DNA of 64,000 bases, taken from Niveibacterium umoris. GTDB lineage: Bacteria; Pseudomonadota; Gammaproteobacteria; Burkholderiales; Rhodocyclaceae. Where the stretch lies: NCBI RefSeq assembly GCF_014197015.1, contig NZ_JACIET010000003.1:124001-188000 (forward strand). The letters are read 5' to 3'. Made by a program: the position numbers and the translations under genes. The notes under the pieces are model-generated. The model ran no database searches. It was not told the origin of the DNA and saw only the letters and a list, made by a program, of their open reading frames with translations. How positions within the stretch are numbered: position 1 is the stretch's first letter; every line of letters starts with the position of its first letter. Of the stretch, positions 8,610 to 17,636 are shown piece by piece.

Positions 8610-10073
8610 CTATGCCGTATCAGCGTCCAGCGCCCGCCAGGTGGCGACGCACAGCCCGATCAGCACCAGCGTGAAGGGAAGCGCAGCAACTATGGCCATC
8701 GTCTGCAAGCCTTTGAGGCCGCCGCCGATCAGCAACACCGCGGCGATCAGCGAGATCAGCACGCCCCAGACCGTGCGCGGAAGGACGCCCGGGTTGTGCG
8801 CCCCCTTCGACGACAACATGCCCAGCACGTAGGTCGCCGAATCAGCCGAGGTCACAAAGAACACGCCGACCACGAGGACAGCGAGGACCGAGAGCACTTC
8901 CCCCAGCGGCAGGGAGGCGAGCAGCAGGAACAATGCGTTATCCACATTGGCCTTCGCGGCCGCAGCGATCGGCACGTTGCCGAACATTTCCAGTTGCAGC
9001 GCACCGCCACCGAAGATCGCGAACCACAGGAAGCTCACCAGCGAAGGCACCAGCATCACGCCGACCATGAACTCCTTGATCGTACGGCCGCGCGAAATCC
9101 TCGCGATGAACATGCCGACAAAGGGTGCCCAGGTAATCCACCAGGCCCAGTAGAACACGGTCCAGTCCGCGGTCCAGGAGCCTTGGGTGAACGGCGTCAA
9201 CCGCATTGACTGCTGCACCAGCCCACCGAGGTACGCCCCCACGGTGGTGGTAAAGGCATCCATGATGAAAAGCGTCGGCCCCATGACCAGCACCACCAGC
9301 GCCAGCAGTGTCGCAAGGACCATGTTGGTGCTCGACAACCACTTGATGCCCCGGGTCAGCCCGGTCGCCGACGAGAGCAGGAACAGCACGGTGGCGCTGG
9401 CGATCACGGCCAGTATCAGCGTCTGGGTCTTCGCTATGCCGAAAACCTGATTCAGCCCCCCCGCGATCTGCATTGCGCCAAAGCCCAGTGATGTGGCGAC
9501 ACCGAACACCGTCACCACAATGGCCAGCACGTCGATGCAGCGCCCGATCGGCCCGTCCGTACGCGCCCCCAGCAGCGGCCGGAAGGCGGCACTGAGCAGG
9601 CCGGGTGCGCCGTGATTGAACTTGAAGTACGCAAGGGCAACCCCGACCACCGCATACAGTGCCCAAGGATGCAGCCCCCAATGGAAGAACGCAGCACGCA
9701 GCGCGAAGCGTGCGGACTCGGGCGAGGCGGCCTCGATGTACGAGGGCGGCGCAACATAATGGGACAGGGGTTCGGCCACCCCCCAGAAAACCAGGCCGAT
9801 GCCCATGCCGGCCGAGAACAGCATCGCGAACCATGCCGCACGCGAAAACTCCGGCCGGGCATCGGCACCACCCAGCCTGACCTGCCCGAAGCGACCGAAT
9901 GCGAGGGTGAGCGCGAACACGACGATGCCGAATACCACCAACAGGTAGTACCAGCCGAAATTCCGCATCGTGGCGGCGAGCCAGCCCGAGCTGCTTGCCG
10001 CCAGCCCCGCAGGCGAGATCAGGCCCCAGGCCACGAAGGCCGACACGATCAGCAACGATAGTCGAAACACCAT
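8610..10073 (-). CDS. BCCT-family transporter (betaine/carnitine/choline type)
   Basis: Inner-membrane secondary transporter, 487 residues with about 12 hydrophobic segments. The family marks are clear: GMGIGLVFWGVAEPLSHY near residue 90 and the tryptophan-rich signature (WTVFYWAWWITWAPFVGMF) about two thirds along. ATG 10073 is preceded by GGAG; a GTG 39 bases upstream gives a longer but less likely N-terminus. The long C-terminal osmosensing tail of BetP is absent, so it more likely serves nutrient uptake than strong osmoregulation. Convergent with gcdG; no betaine or choline catabolic gene is next to it, so the substrate is unknown. Confidence 0.9.
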   Translation of the reverse strand: MVFRLSLLIVSAFVAWGLISPAGLAASSSGWLAATMRNFGWYYLLVVFGIVVFALTLAFGRFGQVRLGGADARPEFSRAAWFAMLFSAGMGIGLVFWGVAEPLSHYVAPPSYIEAASPESARFALRAAFFHWGLHPWALYAVVGVALAYFKFNHGAPGLLSAAFRPLLGARTDGPIGRCIDVLAIVVTVFGVATSLGFGAMQIAGGLNQVFGIAKTQTLILAVIASATVLFLLSSATGLTRGIKWLSSTNMVLATLLALVVLVMGPTLFIMDAFTTTVGAYLGGLVQQSMRLTPFTQGSWTADWTVFYWAWWITWAPFVGMFIARISRGRTIKEFMVGVMLVPSLVSFLWFAIFGGGALQLEMFGNVPIAAAAKANVDNALFLLLASLPLGEVLSVLAVLVVGVFFVTSADSATYVLGMLSSKGAHNPGVLPRTVWGVLISLIAAVLLIGGGLKGLQTMAIVAALPFTLVLIGLCVATWRALDADTA

Positions 10074-10295
10074 GGCGAGCTCCGGAATCTGGGGTGTCGA
10101 CAGCCTACGCACGACGCCGCCATGAGGCCATGTCCGTCCGGGCCAGCCGCCTTGCCGTGCGGGACAAGCCTTGCCAACCCGGCGGCAAGGTCAATGACCT
10201 GCGCCCCCAAGGTCGGCCACGCCCTAAATAATTTCGTAACCCGGCCGAACTAAAGTGCCGCGCTCCATACTCACAATGACTGTCGGAGCAGCTGC

Positions 10296-12266
10296 ATGCA
10301 GACCCCCACCCCCTTCCGTACGGCCGCGCTATTCGCCGCCATCCTCTCAGCCCTGAGCCTCGTCGCGTGCGGCGGCAACGACAGCACTGACACCAGCACG
10401 GCAACGCCCGCCACGCCGACTGCGCCAGCCGCGCCGGCCGGCCTCGGCAAGGAAGACAGCGCCCCGGCCGCCGCCAACGTCGCCGCCTATGTCGACAACG
10501 GCGCGACCAACGTGCGCGGCGATGCCTGTCATGCCACCGTCGATACCAACGCCGGCGTGCGGGTAGTGTCTGGCTTCCTGGATATCTGGACGCCGCGCAG
10601 CCTGCTCGTCGACGCAGGCCAGACGGCAGCTGCCAACGGCACCTGCGCTGCGGTCACCGCGTCCGACTGGAGCGGCATCCCCGGCAGCGCGACCGACGGT
10701 GTGGTGAAGAACGCCACGGTGCACGCCGCCAACATCGCCTACGTCGAAACCGCGACCGCCGCCCGCACGGCCGACCAGGAACTCGCCGCCTATCTGGACG
10801 ACCGTCGCGCCAAGGGTTACAGCGTCTCGGACGGCATGGGCCCCTTGACCAACGCCTGGCGCACCGGCGCCCAGCAAACGACGACGATCACCAGCATCGC
10901 GGCCGATGCGAGCACCGTGAAATACGACGACAGCGGCAATAACCTGGGCGTCGGAAGCGCCAGCAACACCAACCTGGGTCTTGCCGTCGACTTCATCGCC
11001 GCAATGAGCGGTGACGGTTCCACCGAGCCCGCGAAGCGCTTCTTCAAGTACGGGCGCCCGTGGCGCTGGAGCAGCAAGGTCGTGGTCGCGCCGTCGCTGG
11101 TGCCGGCAAAAGGCACAACGCCGGCGACCGACGGCGGCTTCATCAGCGGCCACACAGCCGAAGGCTGGCGCGACGCGCTGGCGATGGCCTACCTGGTACC
11201 GGAGCGCTACCAGGAAATGCTGACCCGCGCGATGGAACTGGGCGAGAACCGCATCCTCGCCGGCATGCACTCGCCGCTGGATGTCATCGGCGGCCGCATT
11301 CAGGGTACTGCCGTGGTGGCCTACAACCTCAACAAGGCGGCCAATGCCAGCCTCAAGACCACCGCCTTCACGCAGGCGCACAGCTGGCTGCAGACCCAGG
11401 CAGGCGTAGGCTCCGCGGCCGACCTCAATACCTATGCCCATGCCGCAACGACCAGCAGCGACCGTTTTGCAGACTACGCGACCAACAAGGCCAATTTCAC
11501 CAAGCGCCTGACTTACGGCTTCCCGCAGATCGCCAGCGCGACCTCAGCCGCAGTCGTGCCCAAGGGGGCCGAAGTACTGCTTGAAACCCGCCTGCCTTAC
11601 CTCAGCGCCGACCAGCGCCGCGTCGTGCTGATGACCACCGCCATCGCATCGGGCTACCCGGTCATGGATGACGCAGAGGGCTGGGGACGCCTGAACCTGT
11701 TCGCGGCGGCCGATGGCTACGGCGCCTTCAATGGCGACGTCACCGTGACGATGGATGCCAGCCAGGGCGGCTTCAACGCCGCCGACAGCTGGAAGAACAA
11801 CATCAGCGGCGCGGGTCTGCTGACCAAGAAGGGATCGGGCGCACTGGCCCTGGCCGGCGTCAACACCTGGACCGGCGGCAGCGTCGTGTCCGCCGGCACG
11901 CTGACCGGCGCGTCGACGACGGCCTTCGGCAAGGGCGATGTTTATGTCAGTGGCGGCACCGTCAAGATCGCCGCGCCCGGCATCTTGACCATCGCGGGCA
12001 AGTACTCGCAACTGGCCAACGGTAGCCTCGAACTAGCCCTGGGCAACGGGTCGCGGGGGCGTCTCGCGGTCAGCGGCGCGATGACCCTCGTCGGCGGCGC
12101 GCTGAACGTCAGCTTCGCCAATGGCTACCAACCCGTCGTGGGTGACACGATCAGCCTGATCACTGCAGGCAGCGTCGCCGGCAAGTTCAGCAGCGTCAGC
12201 ATGCCGGGCTACAAGGTCACGCCGATCTACACCGCCACCTCGGTGCAACTGCGCATCGACGGCTAA
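10296..12266 (+). CDS. Lipoprotein acid phosphatase (PAP2/class A type) with autotransporter-associated beta-strand tail
   Basis: A 656-residue secreted phosphatase. The lipobox LVAC puts the lipidated cysteine at Cys25, so it should be membrane-anchored. The class A acid phosphatase/PAP2 triad is complete in order: K247-x6-RP (KRFFKYGRP), SGH with His287 (usual PSGH, here ISGH), and R-x5-H-x3-D with His325 and Asp329. A long insertion follows. From about residue 505 comes an autotransporter-associated repeat (LTKKGSGALALAGVNTWTGG) and a beta-rich end, but no C-terminal barrel, so this is not a self-exporting autotransporter. Substrate is probably a phosphomonoester. No partner genes adjoin. 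Confidence 0.85.
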   Translation: MQTPTPFRTAALFAAILSALSLVACGGNDSTDTSTATPATPTAPAAPAGLGKEDSAPAAANVAAYVDNGATNVRGDACHATVDTNAGVRVVSGFLDIWTPRSLLVDAGQTAAANGTCAAVTASDWSGIPGSATDGVVKNATVHAANIAYVETATAARTADQELAAYLDDRRAKGYSVSDGMGPLTNAWRTGAQQTTTITSIAADASTVKYDDSGNNLGVGSASNTNLGLAVDFIAAMSGDGSTEPAKRFFKYGRPWRWSSKVVVAPSLVPAKGTTPATDGGFISGHTAEGWRDALAMAYLVPERYQEMLTRAMELGENRILAGMHSPLDVIGGRIQGTAVVAYNLNKAANASLKTTAFTQAHSWLQTQAGVGSAADLNTYAHAATTSSDRFADYATNKANFTKRLTYGFPQIASATSAAVVPKGAEVLLETRLPYLSADQRRVVLMTTAIASGYPVMDDAEGWGRLNLFAAADGYGAFNGDVTVTMDASQGGFNAADSWKNNISGAGLLTKKGSGALALAGVNTWTGGSVVSAGTLTGASTTAFGKGDVYVSGGTVKIAAPGILTIAGKYSQLANGSLELALGNGSRGRLAVSGAMTLVGGALNVSFANGYQPVVGDTISLITAGSVAGKFSSVSMPGYKVTPIYTATSVQLRIDG

Positions 12267-12455
12267 GCTGTTCTCTCCTGGCCGCGCGGGGCCTTGGTGC
12301 GCCGCGCGGCATCGCTTTGTCTGGCCGCACCGCAGCGGCCACGTCCACATCACCCGCAGATGACTACCGCAGGTGCATCACGGCCTTCGCCCGGCAAGCG
12401 TCGGCGTGGCGCATAATCGCGCCCTCGTTTCACCCGGCCTTGCGGCCGTACTGCC

Positions 12456-13292
12456 ATGACCAAGACCTACGACGTCCGCCCCGGACAGTCCGTCGAACTG
12501 CTGAAGGAGCTCCACATCCTGACGCGCGACGGAAAGATGAACCAGGACAGCCGGCGCAAGCTCAAACAGGTCTATCACCTGTACCAGTTCATCGAACCGC
12601 TCCTGCAGGATGTGCTGTCGGCACATCCGGAGGTGAGTCTGGTCGACCATGGCGCCGGCAAGTCCTACCTCGGCTTCATCCTCTACGACCTGTTCTTCAA
12701 GGATTCGGCGAAGCAGGGCCATGTGTGGGGCATCGAAACCCGCGAAGAGCTGGTCACGCGCTCGCGCGAACTGGCCGGCCGGCTGGGCTTCGGTGGCATG
12801 AGCTTCCTCAACCTGTCGGTCGCGGAATCGATCAGTTCGTCATCGTTGCCCGAGAAGATCGACGTGGTGACCGCCCTGCATGCGTGCAACACCGCCACCG
12901 ACGATGCGATCCGCTTCGCGCTCGCCAAGCAGGCGCGGCACATCGTGCTGGTGCCGTGCTGTCAGGCCGAGGTGGCGGCGGTGCTGCGCAAGAACAAGGG
13001 GCAGGCGCTGAAGACACCTCTGGCCGAATTGTGGCGCCACCCGATCCACACCCGCGAATTCGGCAGTCAGGTGACCAACGTGCTGCGCTGCCTGCAGCTC
13101 GAAGCTCACGGCTACCAGTTGAATGTGACCGAGCTCGTCGGCTGGGAACACTCGATGAAGAACGAGCTGATCATCGCTACCGCGAAAGGCCTGCCAGGAC
13201 GCAAGGCCGCAGCGCGACTGGCGGAGATTCTGGACACGCTGGGCATCGCGGAACTGGGCGAACGCTTCTTTGCGCCGGTCGGCATGGCCTGA
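12456..13292 (+). CDS. SAM-dependent methyltransferase (Methyltransf_32-like)
   Basis: A 278-residue class I methyltransferase. The SAM motif I is VDHGAGKSYLG (about residues 62-72), the acidic strand-2 residue is in GIETREEL, and a VPCCQAE motif near residue 167 resembles the GSTCD/Methyltransf_32 group, whose members are proposed to act on RNA or other large substrates. No substrate can be assigned. Convergent with the FeeM-PilZ gene; a 7-base inverted repeat including both stop codons (13286-13323) lies between. Confidence 0.8.
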   Translation: MTKTYDVRPGQSVELLKELHILTRDGKMNQDSRRKLKQVYHLYQFIEPLLQDVLSAHPEVSLVDHGAGKSYLGFILYDLFFKDSAKQGHVWGIETREELVTRSRELAGRLGFGGMSFLNLSVAESISSSSLPEKIDVVTALHACNTATDDAIRFALAKQARHIVLVPCCQAEVAAVLRKNKGQALKTPLAELWRHPIHTREFGSQVTNVLRCLQLEAHGYQLNVTELVGWEHSMKNELIIATAKGLPGRKAAARLAEILDTLGIAELGERFFAPVGMA

Positions 13293-13316
13293 CCGCTTCG
13301 AGCGTCGCGGCCGCGA

Positions 13317-14648
13317 TCAGGCCGGTACGGTGGCGGCCGCGCGCTGTTCAGCGAACTGAGTCGCGTCACCGAGTTCGCTGTGGGTCCGTGCCATGCGCAG
13401 GGCACGCACGAACTTGAGCCAAACGGGATCAGGCTCCACCAGCTTGAACATCGCGATCGTCTCGCTGCTGCGGCCATGGCGCAGCACTTTGGCCCGCAGC
13501 ATGCAGCGGTCAGCTTCGCCCAGCTCGACAAAGGCCACGCCTTCCATATCCACCGGGATCGGCTCTTCGCACTGCGCGCGGAAGCCGGTGCGGGAACACT
13601 CGATCACCCGCATCGGGAACACTCTTGACCGCAGCCCCTCACCCACCCGCACGTGGAAGCCGGCCGGGCACATCACCGAAAAACGCTGGTGCTGCCGGCG
13701 CTTGAGTTCGGTGCGGTAGGAATCGTCCGGCAGTGGCGGCAGGTAAGCCTTGTAGGCGGGCAGATCGTAAATGCCGTGCAGCAGCACCTTTTCCCGCTGC
13801 GTGGCCTTGCGGAAGGCATCGGTGCGCTGGTTGAAGAAGTAGTTGATCAGCGCCGGCGTCATCACCGGATCGTTGGTGGTGAAGAAGCGTTTGTCCGGGA
13901 AGCGGAAATGCGGCAGCTTCAGTTCGAGGAAATAGCGGTGCAGGTTCTTTGACGGCGGCTGGTGGGCGTAGGCTCGGCGATAAAGTTCGGGCATCTCGTG
14001 CAGGTCGAGATGTGCGCCCACCGCCGGCGCGCCATTGACGAAGTCGTAGTGCGCAACCGGGTTCTGCTTGAGCCGGCGGAAGCACAGCAAGCCCTCGTAC
14101 ATCGGAATGTGGCGCGGGTTCACCGCAATCACCAGATGCCGGGTATCGAAGTACTTCACCGCGTACTCGCGCATGAACTTCATCAGCGGAAACAGCACCA
14201 GCCCGCCACGCATGCGGAAGCGCTTGTGCACCGCCAGCGCCGACACCTCGGCGATATTGCCACCCTTGGCGCGGATCGCGTCGATATCGAAGATCTTCTG
14301 CAACGGAAAGCCGAGCGCGCTCTCGCGAATCAGCGAAATCGTGCCGACGACCTGATCGTCGTACTTGGCCAGCAGCGTGGTGGTCGTGGGCAGCGCGTGG
14401 TACAGCGTGACGCGCATGCCGGATTCGTCAGGCTCCATGAACCCGGCGCCAACGTAGGCCTCGTGCAGTAGCTCGAAGCAGGCTTCCAGCTCCTCGCGCG
14501 TTTCGGCAAGTTTGAAAACGAGATTATCCGGCGGCGCGTCTTCGCAGCGCACGGCGTTGCGCAGCAGCGCATTGCGCGAGCCGCGGGGAAGCAGCGCGGC
14601 TGCGAGCCGCATCGTCTTGCGTGCCAGATTGCGAATCCGTCGTTTCAT
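13317..14648 (-). CDS. FeeM-like N-acyltransferase fused to a PilZ domain
   Basis: A 443-residue two-domain protein. Residues about 35-215 form a GNAT-type domain of the N-acyl amino acid synthase (FeeM) and autoinducer-synthase-like kind (LLHEAYVGAGFMEPD; IAEVSALAVHKRFR). Residues about 310-425 look like a PilZ domain: RRQHQRF supplies RxxxR, and ECSRTGF matches the second motif with Glu in place of Asp/Asn. PilZ domains bind c-di-GMP, so acyl transfer may be controlled by it (inference). ATG 14648 is preferred; a 26-residue extension is possible but looks non-coding. It lies downstream of a fatty-acyl thiolase/reductase pair on the same strand. Confidence 0.8.
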   Translation of the reverse strand: MKRRIRNLARKTMRLAAALLPRGSRNALLRNAVRCEDAPPDNLVFKLAETREELEACFELLHEAYVGAGFMEPDESGMRVTLYHALPTTTTLLAKYDDQVVGTISLIRESALGFPLQKIFDIDAIRAKGGNIAEVSALAVHKRFRMRGGLVLFPLMKFMREYAVKYFDTRHLVIAVNPRHIPMYEGLLCFRRLKQNPVAHYDFVNGAPAVGAHLDLHEMPELYRRAYAHQPPSKNLHRYFLELKLPHFRFPDKRFFTTNDPVMTPALINYFFNQRTDAFRKATQREKVLLHGIYDLPAYKAYLPPLPDDSYRTELKRRQHQRFSVMCPAGFHVRVGEGLRSRVFPMRVIECSRTGFRAQCEEPIPVDMEGVAFVELGEADRCMLRAKVLRHGRSSETIAMFKLVEPDPVWLKFVRALRMARTHSELGDATQFAEQRAAATVPA

Positions 14649-14737
14649 AGCCGAAACACATCGCGAGCGAATATGACAGGTGTCGCAGTGTAGGGCTTTT
14701 TCCGACGGCGCAACCATCCCCCGCACCGAAAAAGTGC

Positions 14738-14785
14738 GGAAATGGCCATCAAGATCAAGGATTTGGCCATCGATGCGCCATTTCC
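14738..14785. repeat. Inverted repeat GGAAATGGC/GCCATTTCC with internal direct repeat
   Basis: Perfect 9-base arms at 14738-14746 and 14777-14785 enclose two direct copies of TGGCCATC (14743-14750 and 14764-14771), 21 bases apart or two helical turns. It lies in the 220-base gap upstream of the FeeM-PilZ gene and downstream of the FabG gene. Spacing by whole turns suits a dimeric DNA-binding protein. No T-run follows, so it is not a terminator. Confidence 0.45.
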
Positions 14786-14868
14786 GGGCAATGCGAATTT
14801 TTTGTGACAGCTTTCAACGCACTGTCCACACATGTCGGGGCCGCGCCGCCGACCGGCCGACGCGGCCG

Positions 14869-16212
14869 TCAGGCGCCGATCAATGCCAGGCCGCAGGCCC
14901 GAACCGTGTTGCCCGAGACCCCAGCACTCGCCGGCAACGCAAAGAAGGTGACAAGTTCGGCTACGTCGCGGGGCTGTCCGCCCTGCGACAGTGCATTCAG
15001 GCGGCGCCCTGCCTCACGCATCATCAACGGGATCCTGGCGGTCATCGGCGTCTCGATGAAGCCCGGCGCTACCGCGTTGATCGTGATGCCCCGTGCCGCC
15101 AGCCGCGGCGCCTGCGCAGCGACATAGCCGATCAGCGCGGCCTTGCTGGTCGCATAGTTCGTCTGGCCAAAGTTGCCGGCCACGCCGCTGACCGACGAGA
15201 GGCACACAACGCGACCGGAATCGTGCAGCAGTCCGTTCGCCAGCAATTCAGCGTCGATCGCGGTGATCGCAGTGAAGTTGACCGCGATGACCGCGTCCCA
15301 GACGTCCGGTTTCATGTTGGCGAGCGTCTTGTCGCGCGTGATGCCGGCGTTGTGGACGAGGACATCGACACCACGGGTCTTTTCGCGCAGGAAGGCCGAA
15401 AGCGCCGCCGGCGCATCGGGTGCCGCGATGTCCAGCACCAGCGGCAGGCCGCCGACCCGCGCCGCCGTTTCGTACAGTGCGTCGCGCGCCGCAGCGACGT
15501 CCACGCAAACAACCCTGGCGCCCTCTTCCGACAGCCGCTGCGCAGTCGCGGCGCCGATACCACGCGCAGCCCCGGTCACCACTGCCACCTTGCCGGCCAG
15601 CTGCCGCGCCGCCGGGGCTGGCGCAGGCGCCGACGTTAGCCGGAACACCTGGCCGGAAACATAAGTGCAACGCGGGCCGCCGCAGAAACGCACGAGACCG
15701 GCAAGTTGCGACTCGGCCCCCGGCGCAAGCCGCGCGAGGTTGGCGGTGGCACCGCGACGCCCGATTTCCTTGCCCAGCGCGCGGACGAAGCCTTCAATGC
15801 CGCGCGCCGTCGCGGCGGCGACCGGGTCGGCCAGTTCCGAAGGATCGGCCGACACGACCAGCACCCGCGCATTGCGTGCAAGCCGCCGCAGCTTGGGCGC
15901 GAAGAAGCCGTGCAAGGCGGCAAGGTCGGCGGGTGCGCGGCAAGCGGTCGCGTCGAACAGAAGTGTGTCGGCCGATTGCCCTTCGGCGAGTGCGGCCACG
16001 CAGGTCGCGCCGGCTTCGGCAGCGGCTTTCTGCAAGGCGTCGACGGCAAGGCCGCCGGGCGCTGCACCGACCAAAGTGACTCGCCCTGCCAGCGGCGCGT
16101 CGTCGTAAGCGCCTTCGGCCCGCGCCAGTCGCACCGGCGTCGGGAGCCCGAGCTTGCGGATCAGCCCGGCGGAGCGGCGATCGTTTGCGAGGCGCAGCAG
16201 CAGGTCGGCCAT
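14869..16212 (-). CDS. High-molecular-weight 3-oxoacyl-[ACP/CoA] reductase (FabG-like)
   Basis: A 447-residue short-chain dehydrogenase. The C-terminal half is a normal SDR with the cofactor motif TGAARGIG near residue 213, NAG, the catalytic Ser in SSVSG and Tyr-x3-Lys in NYATSK (about 354). The N-terminal 200 residues are a degenerate Rossmann-like domain typical of HMwFabG (mycobacterial FabG4 type), which prefers CoA substrates. It follows the thiolase gene by 6 bases, so it probably reduces 3-ketoacyl-CoA or runs in reverse in beta-oxidation. Confidence 0.88.
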   Translation of the reverse strand: MADLLLRLANDRRSAGLIRKLGLPTPVRLARAEGAYDDAPLAGRVTLVGAAPGGLAVDALQKAAAEAGATCVAALAEGQSADTLLFDATACRAPADLAALHGFFAPKLRRLARNARVLVVSADPSELADPVAAATARGIEGFVRALGKEIGRRGATANLARLAPGAESQLAGLVRFCGGPRCTYVSGQVFRLTSAPAPAPAARQLAGKVAVVTGAARGIGAATAQRLSEEGARVVCVDVAAARDALYETAARVGGLPLVLDIAAPDAPAALSAFLREKTRGVDVLVHNAGITRDKTLANMKPDVWDAVIAVNFTAITAIDAELLANGLLHDSGRVVCLSSVSGVAGNFGQTNYATSKAALIGYVAAQAPRLAARGITINAVAPGFIETPMTARIPLMMREAGRRLNALSQGGQPRDVAELVTFFALPASAGVSGNTVRACGLALIGA

Positions 16213-16218
16213 CGTCGT

Positions 16219-17502
16219 TCAGCGCTCCAGGATCGCAGTGACGCCCTGCCCGCCCGCGGCGCAGATCGAGATCAGGCCACGGCCCGATCCCTTTTCGGCA
16301 AGCAGCTTGGCAAGCGTAGCGACGACGCGGCCCCCGGTGGCCGCAAAGGGGTGGCCCGCCGCGATAGAGCTGCCCTTCACATTGAGGCGGCTGCGGTCGA
16401 TGCTGCCCAGTGCGCCGGACAGCCCAAGCTTGGTGCGGCAGAACTCGTCGCTCTCCCAGGCCGCCAGCGTGCACAACACGACGGCCGCGAAGGCTTCGTG
16501 GATCTCGTAGAAATCGAAGTCCTGCAGCTTGAGGCCCAGCCGCGCGAGCATGCGCGGAATCGCGTAGGCCGGCGCCATCAGCAGACCTTCGCGCTCGTCG
16601 ATGAAATCGACCGCCGCGACCTCGCCGGTGACGAGGTAGGCGAGGATGGGCAGGCCCTTCTTCTGCGCCCATTCTTCGCTCGCCAGCAGCACGGCCGAGG
16701 CGCCGTCTGTCAGCGGCGAAGCGTTGGCGGCGGTGATCGTGCCGCCGTTGCGGTCGAAGGCTGGCGGCAGCTTGGCGAGCTTCTCCTGCGACGAATCCGG
16801 CCGCAGATTGTTGTCACGCTTCAGACCGTGGTAAGGCATCACGAGATCGTCGAAGAAGCCTTCGTCGTAGGCCTTGGCGAGCTTGTGGTGACTCGCGAGC
16901 GCCAGTGCGTCCTGCGCTTCACGCGTGATGCCGTAGCGCTTGGCGGTGATCTCGGCGTGCTGGCCCATCGATTTGCCGGTACGCGGCTCGGCGTTGGCCG
17001 GCAGTTCGGGAATCAGGTGCGAGGGCTTCATCGCCCGCAGCAAGTGCTTGAGCTTGGCGCCCGTCGTCTTCGCGGCGTTCAGGTCCATCAGCGCGCGCTG
17101 CAGGCCGCGATTGACGGCCACCGGGGCGTCCGACGTAGTGTCGACGCCGCAGGCAATCCCCGCCTCGATCTGGCCCAGCGCGATCTTGTTGGCGACCAGG
17201 ATCGCCGATTCCAGCCCCGTGCCGCAGGCCTGCTGCACATCGAAGGCCGGTGTGTTGGGGTTCAGGCCGGACGAGAGCACGCACTCGCGCACCATGTTCC
17301 AGTCGCGCGAGTGCTTCATTACCGCGCCCCCCACAACCTCGCCGAGCAGCTCTCCCTGCAGGTGGTGCTTCTCGACCAGACCGCGCAAGGTGTCGGTCAG
17401 CATGATCTTGTTCGTCAGCTGCGCATAGGCAGTGTTTGAACGCGCGAACGGAATGCGGTTGGCGCCGACGATGGCGACACGACGGGGCAGGTTTTGCGAC
17501 AT
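16219..17502 (-). CDS. fadI: Acetyl-CoA C-acyltransferase (thiolase, FadI-like)
   Basis: A 427-residue thiolase that cleaves 3-ketoacyl-CoA with CoA or condenses acetyl-CoA. The acyl-accepting Cys93 is in QQACGTGLES, the His motif is in GHPFAATGGR and the second Cys is in CAAGGQG. The motif order and the long loop are of the FadI kind. ATG 17502 is used; the frame stays open upstream into the next gene, but that extension has no start context. It is first in a two-gene unit with the HMw FabG reductase. Confidence 0.9.
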   Translation of the reverse strand: MSQNLPRRVAIVGANRIPFARSNTAYAQLTNKIMLTDTLRGLVEKHHLQGELLGEVVGGAVMKHSRDWNMVRECVLSSGLNPNTPAFDVQQACGTGLESAILVANKIALGQIEAGIACGVDTTSDAPVAVNRGLQRALMDLNAAKTTGAKLKHLLRAMKPSHLIPELPANAEPRTGKSMGQHAEITAKRYGITREAQDALALASHHKLAKAYDEGFFDDLVMPYHGLKRDNNLRPDSSQEKLAKLPPAFDRNGGTITAANASPLTDGASAVLLASEEWAQKKGLPILAYLVTGEVAAVDFIDEREGLLMAPAYAIPRMLARLGLKLQDFDFYEIHEAFAAVVLCTLAAWESDEFCRTKLGLSGALGSIDRSRLNVKGSSIAAGHPFAATGGRVVATLAKLLAEKGSGRGLISICAAGGQGVTAILER

Positions 17503-17636
17503 CAGAGGGCCTTTCGGAGATGACAGTTCACCGGACTGCCTGAGCAGGAGTTCAGGCGAAGCCGGACTGTACGCATCCGTATGGAGCGAGGTCAAGATCG
17601 ATCGGTAATGCAGGGGCGCTGCAGGTCGTCGCCCGC

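Noticed and set aside
10113-10295. Possible Pho box before the acid phosphatase
   Set aside because: Only one loose CTGTC-like half-site is visible; no tandem direct repeats with the usual spacing.
14649-14726. N-terminal extension of the FeeM-PilZ protein with CDTCHIRSRC, resembling the cysteine cluster of FNR
   Set aside because: The following domain is an acyltransferase, not a CRP/FNR fold, and the stretch looks like promoter sequence before ATG 14648.
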